Shown one piece after another: positions 1-5,619 of a stretch of 12,043 bases of DNA. Position 1 is the first letter of the stretch, and every line of letters begins with the position of its first letter. Source of the DNA: Bacillota bacterium (GTDB lineage: Bacteria > Bacillota > Clostridia > Christensenellales > Aristaeellaceae); NCBI GenBank assembly GCA_009787135.1, contig WRGP01000206.1, positions 1 through 12,043 of the forward strand. The letters are read 5' to 3'. A program made the translations under genes and the position numbers. The notes beneath the pieces are model-generated. The model did no database searches and had not been told where the DNA came from. It was given only the letters and a program-made list of their open reading frames with translations.

Positions 1-128
1 GCCCAGCCGTTTTTCGGCTGGTAGAGGGGGTATTCGGCGGCCGCCGAGGCGACCGCCTCGCCGTCTTGGCGGAACAAGACTGTTTTGGTGCCAGAGGTTC
101 CCAGGTCAATGCCGATTACATAGCGCAT
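1..128 (-). CDS. xylB: Xylulokinase-type FGGY carbohydrate kinase, N-terminal fragment
   Basis: Reverse-strand translation from the ATG at 128 begins MRYVIGIDLGTSGTKTVLF and continues to a PLYQPKNGW segment. This is the phosphate-1 ATP-binding motif (GIDLGTSGTK) and the following YP-x(4)-P-x-x-GW element of FGGY sugar kinases; the combination is most typical of xylulokinase, which phosphorylates D-xylulose for entry into the pentose phosphate pathway. Only 42 codons lie inside the window, so substrate choice (xylulose versus another pentulose or glycerol) cannot be confirmed. A G-rich stretch (GGGGGA) about six bases before the ATG may act as the ribosome binding site. The gene points away from the secreted-protein genes and is separated from them by a 551-base divergent region. 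Confidence 0.85.
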   Translation of the reverse strand, partial: MRYVIGIDLGTSGTKTVLFRQDGEAVASAAAEYPLYQPKNGW

Positions 129-315
129 AGCAATCCCCCGTTCTACTGTACTTTGGACGTATCCGTGTGGCGGCTTCATAAAGGGGCTCTGCCATCTCAA
201 AAGGCGCAAAGAGAACGGAAAAGCCTCGGTCAAAAAACGCTGTTCCAAGGAGGACATGCTCCGCGCGTCTCAAACCTTGAAGCTTCGCGTAAGGCGGTAA
301 GCCTTATACAGGAAT

Positions 316-343
316 AGTATATCATACTCCGCATGTGGGGCAA
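316..343 (-). promoter_or_regulatory. Possible leftward sigma-70-type promoter for the kinase gene
   Basis: Read on the minus strand, TTGCCC (338-343) is followed after 16 bases by TATACT (316-321). The -10 matches the consensus at five of six positions and the -35 at four. Transcription would start near 309, so the leader to the ATG at 128 would be about 180 nt. A 5-bp inverted repeat (AAGGC/GCCTT, 291-305) lies near the predicted transcript start. Confidence 0.4.
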
Positions 344-411
344 TAGGAAGGCAGGGAATTTATTGAGGGCTGTAACGGATGCGTACGGCGGCATATTTTG
401 CCATATATCCC

Positions 412-423
412 CCTTGCGCAAGG
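412..423. repeat. 12-base perfect palindrome, possible operator
   Basis: CCTTGCGCAAGG is perfectly self-complementary. The flanks extend the pairing, ATCCC at 407-411 with GGGAT at 427-431, apart from a 3-base ATA bulge. It sits between the two divergent promoters, about 70 bases upstream of the leftward -35. It could be a regulator site, but with one copy and no regulator gene nearby this is conjecture. Confidence 0.3.
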
Positions 424-551
424 ATAGGGATGCCTATGAGCAAGCGGTATTGATGACGGCGGACACAAGCGCGACAGCTAAGCGGATCATAAAAATCCTA
501 CAAATTGCGCGCGGAATTTCCAGAATTTCCCTGCGCTTCGCCATCCGTCGA

Positions 552-580
552 TTGACTTTGCCTCCAGCGTAAGCTATACT
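552..580 (+). promoter_or_regulatory. Sigma-70-type promoter for the first secreted-protein gene
   Basis: TTGACT (552-557), a 17-base spacer and TATACT (575-580) match the housekeeping consensus at five of six positions in each box with ideal spacing. Transcription would start near 587. This argues against translation from the ATG at 590 and for the start at 680, which has a good ribosome binding site, leaving a leader of about 93 nt. Confidence 0.75.
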
Positions 581-587
581 ATACGCA

Positions 588-609
588 GCATGAAAATATT
601 GCTTCATGC
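588..609 (+). promoter_or_regulatory. Inverted repeat at the predicted transcript 5' end
   Basis: GCATGAA (588-594) and TTCATGC (603-609) form a perfect 7-bp stem around an 8-base loop, starting at the predicted +1. It could be an operator in DNA or a 5' stem-loop in RNA. A second, imperfect stem can be drawn at about 612-656 (GGCCTGTCAGC against GCTGGCACAGGGCC, with bulges). Together they fill most of the leader before the AGGAGG at 664-669. No known riboswitch class was recognised. Confidence 0.4.
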
Positions 610-679
610 CTTCGGCCTGTCAGCAAATTCCAGGACGGCTGGCACAGGGCCGGTTACACAGTTAGGAGGCGGATGGAAG

Positions 680-1939
680 ATGCGAAAGTGGATTTGTTTG
701 TTGCTTATAGCGTTTGAATTGGGGTGTGTCATACCGCAAATCGGCGCTGCGGAAAACTCAGGGGAATATGGGTATTCTTCAATCATAGCCCAATACCGTC
801 AAGCGGTTCAAAATGCGAGAGATGACGCTTATGATTGGCCTTCGTATACTTTTGACTGGGCGCCGCTTTCCAATGTTCATATAAACGCGTATCTTGGTTT
901 GGTTGGGTCTGTACAGGACTATTTCGGTTACGCTTTTCGTGATCTCAACGCGGACCGCCAGCCCGAGTTGTTTTTAATGATTAAACAGTATAAGTATGAT
1001 AATAGCAATAAAAGGTGGGTTGACGTAGATCATCCAACCTACGCGATCGTAGCAATATGTACGCTCATTGACGGTAAAACGCCTGTGTGGTGTTGGGTGG
1101 GAGGATACGGCAATGACGGCATCGGTGATGATATATGCTGTTTGAACGCAGACGGGTCGCTCACCCTGGTAAAGGCGGATGCGTTTGCAAAATATGTAAT
1201 AACCTATGGGCTAAACGTATCGGGGAATGAACTGATTCCCTTGAATGAAATCGGATGGGATCTAACGGAACAAAATGAGACGGTCTTCTATAAACGAAGC
1301 GGTACCGGACAAAAAATCCCCATATCAAAAGGGGAGTATGAAAACTCACCATTATGGCCTAAAAACTATGCGGAGAAGCATGGCGGCCTTGTATTTATCC
1401 CTCTCTTTGAAGGACGAACTTCCCGGGGATCCTCTGGGGTTAACATCAATAACGGGACGGGCGTGGCTGCCGGCATGTTTGAGGGTGAATGGCCCGCCGT
1501 GTACGCCAAACTCAACCAGAAGATGGCCACGCGCACGGGCCCCGGCACGAAGTATACGGAGGATCACGGCACATGGCCCGCATCCACGGAGATTGTCGTC
1601 TACGCGCAGGAGAACAGCGGCGGCACGCCTTGGGCGCTTGTTGAGTTTATGCGGAATGGGAAGCTCGTCCGTGCCTATACGGGTATGAAACGGATTGACG
1701 CGGGCACCGCCGGCATTCCAAGCGCCACAAGGGAGCCCAGAGCGGCTGCCGTGACGCGAGAAACACAGGCGTATTACGGCCCGGGCACCGCTTATATGGC
1801 TGTTCCCAATCCTGTGGCAGCGGGCACGGAAGTGCTGGTCTATGGCGTGGATAGGGGCTATGCGCTCATTGATTACACAACAGGCTTCGACCAATGGATG
1901 CGCTCCTGGGTACCGGAAGCGTGCATAGAATTCAGGTGA
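680..1939 (+). CDS. Secreted protein with two C-terminal SH3-like domains
   Basis: The 419-residue product has an N-terminal signal peptide (hydrophobic residues 5-20, likely cut after GAA near residue 24). Residues about 30-240 form a domain I cannot name; it carries DLNADRQPEL at 88-97, resembling the D-x-N-x-D-x-x-PEL calcium-loop motif common in exported clostridial proteins. After a Gly/Ser/Asn-rich linker (about 245-262) come two bacterial SH3-like repeats, about 272-340 (RTGPGTKY) and 355-419 (YYGPGTAY), a fold that often binds cell wall. The start at 680 was chosen over 590 because AGGAGG lies 10 bases upstream and the promoter at 552-580 leaves no leader for 590. The SH3 half is visibly richer in GC than the first half, suggesting domain accretion. 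It probably acts at the cell surface; no catalytic site was recognised. Confidence 0.8.
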   Translation: MRKWICLLLIAFELGCVIPQIGAAENSGEYGYSSIIAQYRQAVQNARDDAYDWPSYTFDWAPLSNVHINAYLGLVGSVQDYFGYAFRDLNADRQPELFLMIKQYKYDNSNKRWVDVDHPTYAIVAICTLIDGKTPVWCWVGGYGNDGIGDDICCLNADGSLTLVKADAFAKYVITYGLNVSGNELIPLNEIGWDLTEQNETVFYKRSGTGQKIPISKGEYENSPLWPKNYAEKHGGLVFIPLFEGRTSRGSSGVNINNGTGVAAGMFEGEWPAVYAKLNQKMATRTGPGTKYTEDHGTWPASTEIVVYAQENSGGTPWALVEFMRNGKLVRAYTGMKRIDAGTAGIPSATREPRAAAVTRETQAYYGPGTAYMAVPNPVAAGTEVLVYGVDRGYALIDYTTGFDQWMRSWVPEACIEFR

Positions 1940-2017
1940 AGCGCGCCGGATCATTCGATGGGCTGGTGCGGAGAATTTTCTGGATTCTTCGAAGCGAAAA
2001 GAAAGCCAAGACAGGTG

Positions 2018-2043
2018 AAAAACCTTGATTTTTCAAGGTTTTT
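2018..2043 (+). terminator. Rho-independent-type hairpin between the first two secreted-protein genes
   Basis: AAAAACCTTGA (2018-2028) pairs perfectly with TCAAGGTTTTT (2033-2043) around a TTTT loop. The 3' arm supplies the T-tract, and the 5' A-tract makes it potentially bidirectional. It lies about 80 bases after the stop of the upstream gene. It ends only 16 bases before the GGAGG of the next gene, leaving almost no room for an independent promoter, so it may be partial or act as an attenuator. Confidence 0.7.
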
Positions 2044-2071
2044 CCTTTAAAGAAGTATTGGAGGATTCAAC

Positions 2072-2779
2072 ATGTGTATCCGCAAACTGAGCAAGCGTGT
2101 ATTTTTCCTTTTTTTGTGCTTGATGCCGGCACTGACGCCGGCAGCGGGGTTGAGCGAGACAAACTTTTTTGAAAGCCCGTATCCCATCAAAGAATACATG
2201 GAACAGGGTATAGAGGACGCGTCGTGCAAATCCTACTATGGGCAAGAGGTCTTTGGAATTTACGACACAAACGTTGGGGGGTGGATACTAAACGACAGCT
2301 TTACGCATGAAACGGAAACAGAACCCGTTCTTTACCCGCCGGAAGATGCCGTGTCCCTCATCGCGGAGTATGAAGAGGGAAAATTTGCCGGGTTTAGGGT
2401 GATTGACAATGCCGCGTTTTACATCAGCCTGCCCACCCGCAAAGGCGGAATTGAAGCCTTTGACAGGAGATATGGTCAATATAAGCCTTTTGGGTTTGAT
2501 CGCTATGGATACAGCGATCAAAATGTCAGGAAAAATGTCATGGGGTTTTGGGATGAAACAACCCAAACGATTCTTGTTAACATGGATCCCGGCACCGGTT
2601 TCTTGTACGTTCAAGACGATTTTGGGAAACTTCATTCCGTATACCTGACCGCCGTATACGATGGGGAAACAATGTTGGGGCTAAAGGTTATATCAGAGGA
2701 AGAATTTCATGCCATAAAAGGCGTAATGGAGCATGTGAATCAGATACACGCCCAATACTTTGGCGATGATAACGGCTAG
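2072..2779 (+). CDS. Secreted protein of unknown function with an internal repeat
   Basis: The 235-residue product starts at an ATG preceded by GGAGG seven bases upstream. It has a signal peptide: basic MCIRKLSKR, then a hydrophobic stretch to about residue 20, with likely cleavage near PAAG (23-26). I do not recognise a family. Residues 96-116 and 192-212 align without gaps in the pattern L-x-A-x-Y-x(6)-G-[FL]-[RK]-V-I-x(4)-F, so the mature protein probably contains two copies of one small beta-rich unit. The mature part is acidic, rich in Tyr, Phe and Gly, and has a single Cys (residue 52). No lipobox, membrane anchor, cell-wall domain or catalytic motif is visible, so release outside the cell is the simplest inference. 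It lies between two other genes for exported proteins on the same strand. Confidence 0.75.
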   Translation: MCIRKLSKRVFFLFLCLMPALTPAAGLSETNFFESPYPIKEYMEQGIEDASCKSYYGQEVFGIYDTNVGGWILNDSFTHETETEPVLYPPEDAVSLIAEYEEGKFAGFRVIDNAAFYISLPTRKGGIEAFDRRYGQYKPFGFDRYGYSDQNVRKNVMGFWDETTQTILVNMDPGTGFLYVQDDFGKLHSVYLTAVYDGETMLGLKVISEEEFHAIKGVMEHVNQIHAQYFGDDNG

Positions 2780-2783
2780 AAAA

Positions 2784-2833
2784 GCATAGCAGGAGCCGTC
2801 GCGTTAGCGATAGCGCGACAGCGCCTTCTATGC
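2784..2833 (+). repeat. Long hairpin with three evenly placed mismatches
   Basis: The arms GCATAG (2784-2789)/CTATGC (2828-2833), AGG/CCT, GC/GC and GTCGCG (2798-2803)/CGCGAC (2814-2819) pair in register. They are separated by three single 1x1 mismatches (C-T, A-G, C-A) and closed by a 10-base loop. It starts four bases after the stop of the upstream gene. A T-rich CTTCTTTT follows eight bases after the stem, so it may be a weak terminator, an mRNA-processing or stability element, or one copy of a dispersed palindromic repeat. Confidence 0.6.
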
Positions 2834-2887
2834 CGGGCCGCTTCTTTTCAGCGATTGCGCGGGGTAATGTGTAAAGGAGGGATGGCA

Positions 2888-3724
2888 ATGCAAAAGCGAA
2901 TTCTTTGGCCACTAATCCTATGTCTCACGATTGGGTGTTGTATCGGCTTTGCCGGGGCCGATGAACCTTCGAGATTGATCGTTGATGCTCCCGAGATTGT
3001 GTATGACGGAGCAATCTTGCGCATATCGGTAAAGTGCACGCCATCAGAGGACGGGATCGCGCTGGTTGATTCCATCCAACTGGATCCTGGTATGGCAGAT
3101 AATAAAGAGTTTGAGGACGCGCTGGCACACGGATGGGATGTCATGGGCGTACATTGTGAAGCAGCGGTGTTCTCAGGCCAAACAAAGCTTAACGATTATC
3201 GGGTTTTTAGCAATCAGCAAGATGATAGATCCATCATAAAAGGATTTTTCTATTTGTTACCGCCCAGCCTCCCGCAAAAAGATATGACTGTGCGTATGGA
3301 GGCGGAGTTGCAAGACGCAGAGGGTACGATCGTAGAATACATCCCAGTTCAAGTCCCTGTACCGGATCCGATAGAGGCGGAGTCGTTCACCATCCCCACT
3401 GACATAGCGTTGGAAGGCGTGCGCCTTGAGGAGGTATTCGTCAGCAGCTCAAAAGAAGCGTTCTGTGTCTTTCTATATTGCGATGGCGAGTCCTACGCCG
3501 ATGCCGCGCTTTCTATGCCGGAGAGTGGGGAAACGCATGCCGCGCTTTTTACGCTGAATGAGGATTTTACTTCGAAGGATATGCGGTGGACAATGTTTTT
3601 CTTTGAGCCGGTACAAGCGAAACCAGTGAGAATTAACCTAGCATTGTACACACGGCTGACAGGCGAAGAAGCCGCTGCGCTGCAGGTTGATCTGTTTGAA
3701 GGAGATATAGCGCTGCTCAACTGA
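2888..3724 (+). CDS. Secreted, probably all-beta protein of unknown function
   Basis: The 278-residue product begins MQKRILWPLILCLTIGCC and has a signal peptide ending near FAGA (residues 21-24). The cysteines at 17-18 do not sit in a normal lipobox. The start at 2888 was chosen because AAAGGAGG (2873-2880) ends seven bases upstream; the in-frame ATG at 2882 is too close and the TTG at 2855 lies ahead of the ribosome binding site. The mature part alternates short hydrophobic strands with acidic loops and splits at a Pro-rich hinge (VPVPDPIEAE, 156-165), suggesting two Ig-like or beta-sandwich halves. No catalytic or binding motif was recognised. The gene follows the previous one by 108 bases with no clear promoter of its own, so co-transcription is likely. 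A terminator follows. Confidence 0.75.
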   Translation: MQKRILWPLILCLTIGCCIGFAGADEPSRLIVDAPEIVYDGAILRISVKCTPSEDGIALVDSIQLDPGMADNKEFEDALAHGWDVMGVHCEAAVFSGQTKLNDYRVFSNQQDDRSIIKGFFYLLPPSLPQKDMTVRMEAELQDAEGTIVEYIPVQVPVPDPIEAESFTIPTDIALEGVRLEEVFVSSSKEAFCVFLYCDGESYADAALSMPESGETHAALFTLNEDFTSKDMRWTMFFFEPVQAKPVRINLALYTRLTGEEAAALQVDLFEGDIALLN

Positions 3725-3764
3725 GTTTAACGAAGAAGATACAACAAAAAGAGTGGCTATGAAA

Positions 3765-3807
3765 AAAGCTGTTGCGGATATGCAGCAGCTTTCTGTTATT
3801 CCTTTTT
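3765..3807 (+). terminator. Terminator closing the secreted-protein genes
   Basis: AAAGCTGTTGC (3765-3775) pairs with GCAGCAGCTTT (3782-3792) over 11 bp with one G-U wobble, closed by a 6-base loop. It is followed by the T-rich stretch CTGTTATTCCTTTTT (3793-3807). It begins about 40 bases after the stop codon at 3724. The T-tract is interrupted, so efficiency is uncertain. Confidence 0.6.
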
Positions 3808-3922
3808 AAAATGTGGCTTACCCGCCGAGCCTTATGATCTTCGCTCGACTTGAACAGCGTATAAGATGGGCGGTGCGCATATTCCAGTTTTCAACATGGA
3901 ATATTAAAAATTTAGTAACAAC

Positions 3923-3972
3923 TTGTCCATATTATGCATTTTCTATGTTCTATGCATGCCCAGATTGGACAA
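3923..3972 (+). repeat. Clustered inverted and direct repeats overlapping the -35 region
   Basis: TTGTCCA (3923-3929) and TGGACAA (3966-3972) are a 7-bp inverted repeat whose right arm contains the promoter -35. Between them are two direct copies of TATGCAT (3933-3939 and 3951-3957), each holding the palindrome ATGCAT, and a tandem TTCTATG pair (3941-3954). The arrangement suggests binding sites for a regulator, but AT-rich sequence makes short repeats frequent by chance. Confidence 0.35.
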
Positions 3973-3994
3973 CGCGCATGAAATAGGGTACAAT
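3966..3994 (+). promoter_or_regulatory. Sigma-70-type promoter for the GH127-like/GuaA-like operon
   Basis: TGGACA (3966-3971), a 17-base spacer and TACAAT (3989-3994) match the consensus at five of six positions in each box. Transcription would begin near 4001, about 29 bases before the ATG at 4030. AAAGGT (4015-4020) lies about nine bases before that ATG and can serve as the ribosome binding site. Confidence 0.7.
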
Positions 3995-4008
3995 ATCATC
4001 CATGATAT
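3993..4008. promoter_or_regulatory. 16-base palindrome at the predicted transcription start, likely operator
   Basis: ATATCATCCATGATAT consists of two 7-base arms (ATATCAT/ATGATAT) around CC. It overlaps the last two bases of the -10 box and covers the predicted +1. A perfect palindrome in this place is the usual position for a repressor site. No regulator gene is seen in the window, so the protein that binds it is unknown. Confidence 0.5.
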
Positions 4009-4029
4009 AGAGGTAAAGGTGTTGACCGT

Positions 4030-5598
4030 ATGCCCGCATCCATCGCAGGGAACCGTAAGCCTCTGCCGCAAGGCGTGCTTGCGCCGCTGCCGCTTACGGC
4101 CATAAGGCCGCGCGGGTGGCTTTATGAGAGGATCGCGAACGTGGACGGGGCCACGCTGGAGGACAGGCTCATGAAGGCGTGCCTTTTGCGGGAAAACAGC
4201 CTGCTGGGCGCGGCGGGGGATGAGGTGGCGTGGCTGCTCACCCATGACGGCGATTTGACGGAAGAGGAGATCCGCGCGCTGATGCGCTACCATGGCGTGT
4301 CCGGGGACAAGCGCGCGCCGCTCCGCCTGTTTCAGCACGCCAAGGCGCTGCTGGGCGCGCTTACGGGCGGCGCTCGGTGGGGCGCGGCCCGGGCTGCCAA
4401 CGCCAGCGGCCTCTTGCATATGGCGCTTTGGCTGTATAACCTCACGGGGCGCAAGGCGCTGCTGGAACTTTGCAGGCTGATCAAGGCGCAGGCGCCGGAT
4501 TGGATGAGCACCTTTCATGTGTTCTCGCAGACAAGGCCGGTTTTGGCCCCGCCGCCCATGGATGCTGACGCGTACTACCGCGTGCACGGGCCGACTGTAG
4601 CCGCTTCGCTCAAGACGCCCGCGCTGCAGGCGCTTTTTGAGGGCGGGCTGAAAAACGAGACGGCCTTCCGCGCCGGCTGGGAAAAGCTGACGCGCTATCA
4701 TGGCGCGGCCCACGGCCTTTTCAATGCCGACCCGCTGCTCGGCGGCGCGAACCCCTCGGCCCAGGTAGACCCGGAGACGGTGGCCGAGCTGATCAGATCG
4801 CTGGAGGTGCTCCTTTGGGCGCTGGGCGATCCGTCTATAGGCGATTTGCTCGAAAGGATCGCCTATGGGGCGCTGCCCGCGGCGCGCGGCAGGCAGGCGG
4901 CCAACCAGCTCATGCCCGCCCCGCCGGGACACCCTGTGGGCATGGCGCAGGCCGCCGCGTCGCTGTGGATGGCGACACAGGACGAAGGCCTTGCCGTCAT
5001 TGGCTACGCGCCGTGCGAGGTGCGCTGGCGCGTCGCGGGCCAGCCGATTCAGGCGGTTGTGGAAACAGGATATCCTTTTGACGAAACGATCACGATACAC
5101 GTGCGCATGAAAGCGCCCGCGCGGTTTCCGCTCTACCTTCGCGTTCCCGCGTTTAGCCGGGGCGCTTTCGCGAAGGTGGGCGATGAGGAGCCGATCGCCT
5201 GCGGGCAGGGCTTTGAGGTCATTGAGCGTGTTTGGCAAAACGGGGATAAAATCGAACTCACGCTGCCGATGCGCGTCCAGACGGTGCGGCGATACCATCA
5301 AACGATCTCCGTGGAGCGCGGCCCATTGACGTACGTGCTGCCTGTAACGGCGCAAACGCGCTGGAATTTGGCGCTTTTGCCCGCGCATGGCTTTGAAGTT
5401 ACACGGCAGGGGGAAGTGCCCATGATTACAGCCTACGGCGCGCCTGTGCCCGGATGGCGAAAAAGCGGGGAGAGGCCCGCGCCGCCGCCTGTCGCGCCGG
5501 AGGTATCGGGAATGCTTCCGGTACGGCTTATGCCCTATGGCATGACAGACGCGCGTATTGCCCAATTCCCTGTAGGGAACAGTACGTTTACCGGATAG
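4030..5598 (+). CDS. DUF1680/GH127-like protein lacking the catalytic cysteines
   Basis: The 522-residue protein has the framework of the DUF1680 family (GH127 and relatives, beta-L-arabinofuranosidases). It opens with LPLTAIRPRGWLYERI (residues about 20-35), has an ALWLYNLTGRKALLEL helix-rich middle, SLEVLLWALGDP (257-268) then LERIAYGALPA, and ASLWMATQDEGLAVIGYAP. The C-terminal beta-sandwich carries LYLRVPAF and ISVERGPLTYVLP. Active members have a Glu-x-Cys motif before SLE and a Cys-Cys pair shortly after the Ala-Asn-Gln segment; these cysteines bind zinc and supply the nucleophile. Here the first motif aligns with D247-P-E249. After ANQ (291-293) the chain runs LMPAPPGHPVG straight into the next helix, so roughly 30 residues with the Cys-Cys motif are missing. 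No signal peptide is seen, so it is probably cytoplasmic. It could be a pseudoenzyme, a binding protein or an enzyme with new chemistry. Family alignment is from memory. Confidence 0.7.
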   Translation: MPASIAGNRKPLPQGVLAPLPLTAIRPRGWLYERIANVDGATLEDRLMKACLLRENSLLGAAGDEVAWLLTHDGDLTEEEIRALMRYHGVSGDKRAPLRLFQHAKALLGALTGGARWGAARAANASGLLHMALWLYNLTGRKALLELCRLIKAQAPDWMSTFHVFSQTRPVLAPPPMDADAYYRVHGPTVAASLKTPALQALFEGGLKNETAFRAGWEKLTRYHGAAHGLFNADPLLGGANPSAQVDPETVAELIRSLEVLLWALGDPSIGDLLERIAYGALPAARGRQAANQLMPAPPGHPVGMAQAAASLWMATQDEGLAVIGYAPCEVRWRVAGQPIQAVVETGYPFDETITIHVRMKAPARFPLYLRVPAFSRGAFAKVGDEEPIACGQGFEVIERVWQNGDKIELTLPMRVQTVRRYHQTISVERGPLTYVLPVTAQTRWNLALLPAHGFEVTRQGEVPMITAYGAPVPGWRKSGERPAPPPVAPEVSGMLPVRLMPYGMTDARIAQFPVGNSTFTG

Positions 5599-5619
5599 AA
5601 GGGGAAAAGAGAGAAGCGT

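Larger units (their letters stand above)
129..551. other. Divergent intergenic region, no gene seen
   Basis: No open frame here has both a plausible ribosome binding site and a protein-like composition; those present are short and continue antisense into neighbours. The region holds a possible leftward promoter for the kinase (316-343), giving a leader of about 180 nt, and a 12-base perfect palindrome (412-423). Two copies of GAATTTCC nine bases apart (514-521 and 523-530) lie just upstream of the rightward promoter. No riboswitch or T-box hallmark was recognised in the kinase leader. Confidence 0.6.
3725..4029 (+). other. Intergenic region with terminator and promoter/operator, no gene
   Basis: The first part holds a terminator for the secreted-protein genes (3765-3807). 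Bases about 3810-3900 show nothing I can name. From 3923 it is AT-rich and dense in short direct and inverted repeats leading into a strong promoter (3966-3994). A 16-base palindrome covers the predicted start of transcription of the next operon. Confidence 0.65.

Noticed and set aside
66..572. Small frames in the divergent region (66-317 plus, 333-572 plus, 230-421 minus)
   Set aside because: No ribosome binding sites, atypical composition, and partial overlap with the kinase gene; treated as noise.
590..679. 30-codon N-terminal extension of the first secreted protein from the ATG at 590
   Set aside because: The promoter predicts transcription starting near 587, there is no ribosome binding site before 590, and the signal peptide begins at 680 behind AGGAGG.
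1352..1954. 200-codon minus-strand frame opposite the SH3 region
   Set aside because: Antisense shadow of the GC-rich SH3 half, with no ribosome binding site or protein-like composition.
3759..3809. 16-codon frame MKKAVADMQQLSVIPF ending in TAA
   Set aside because: It coincides exactly with the terminator hairpin and T-tract and has no convincing ribosome binding site, so coincidence is more likely than a peptide gene.
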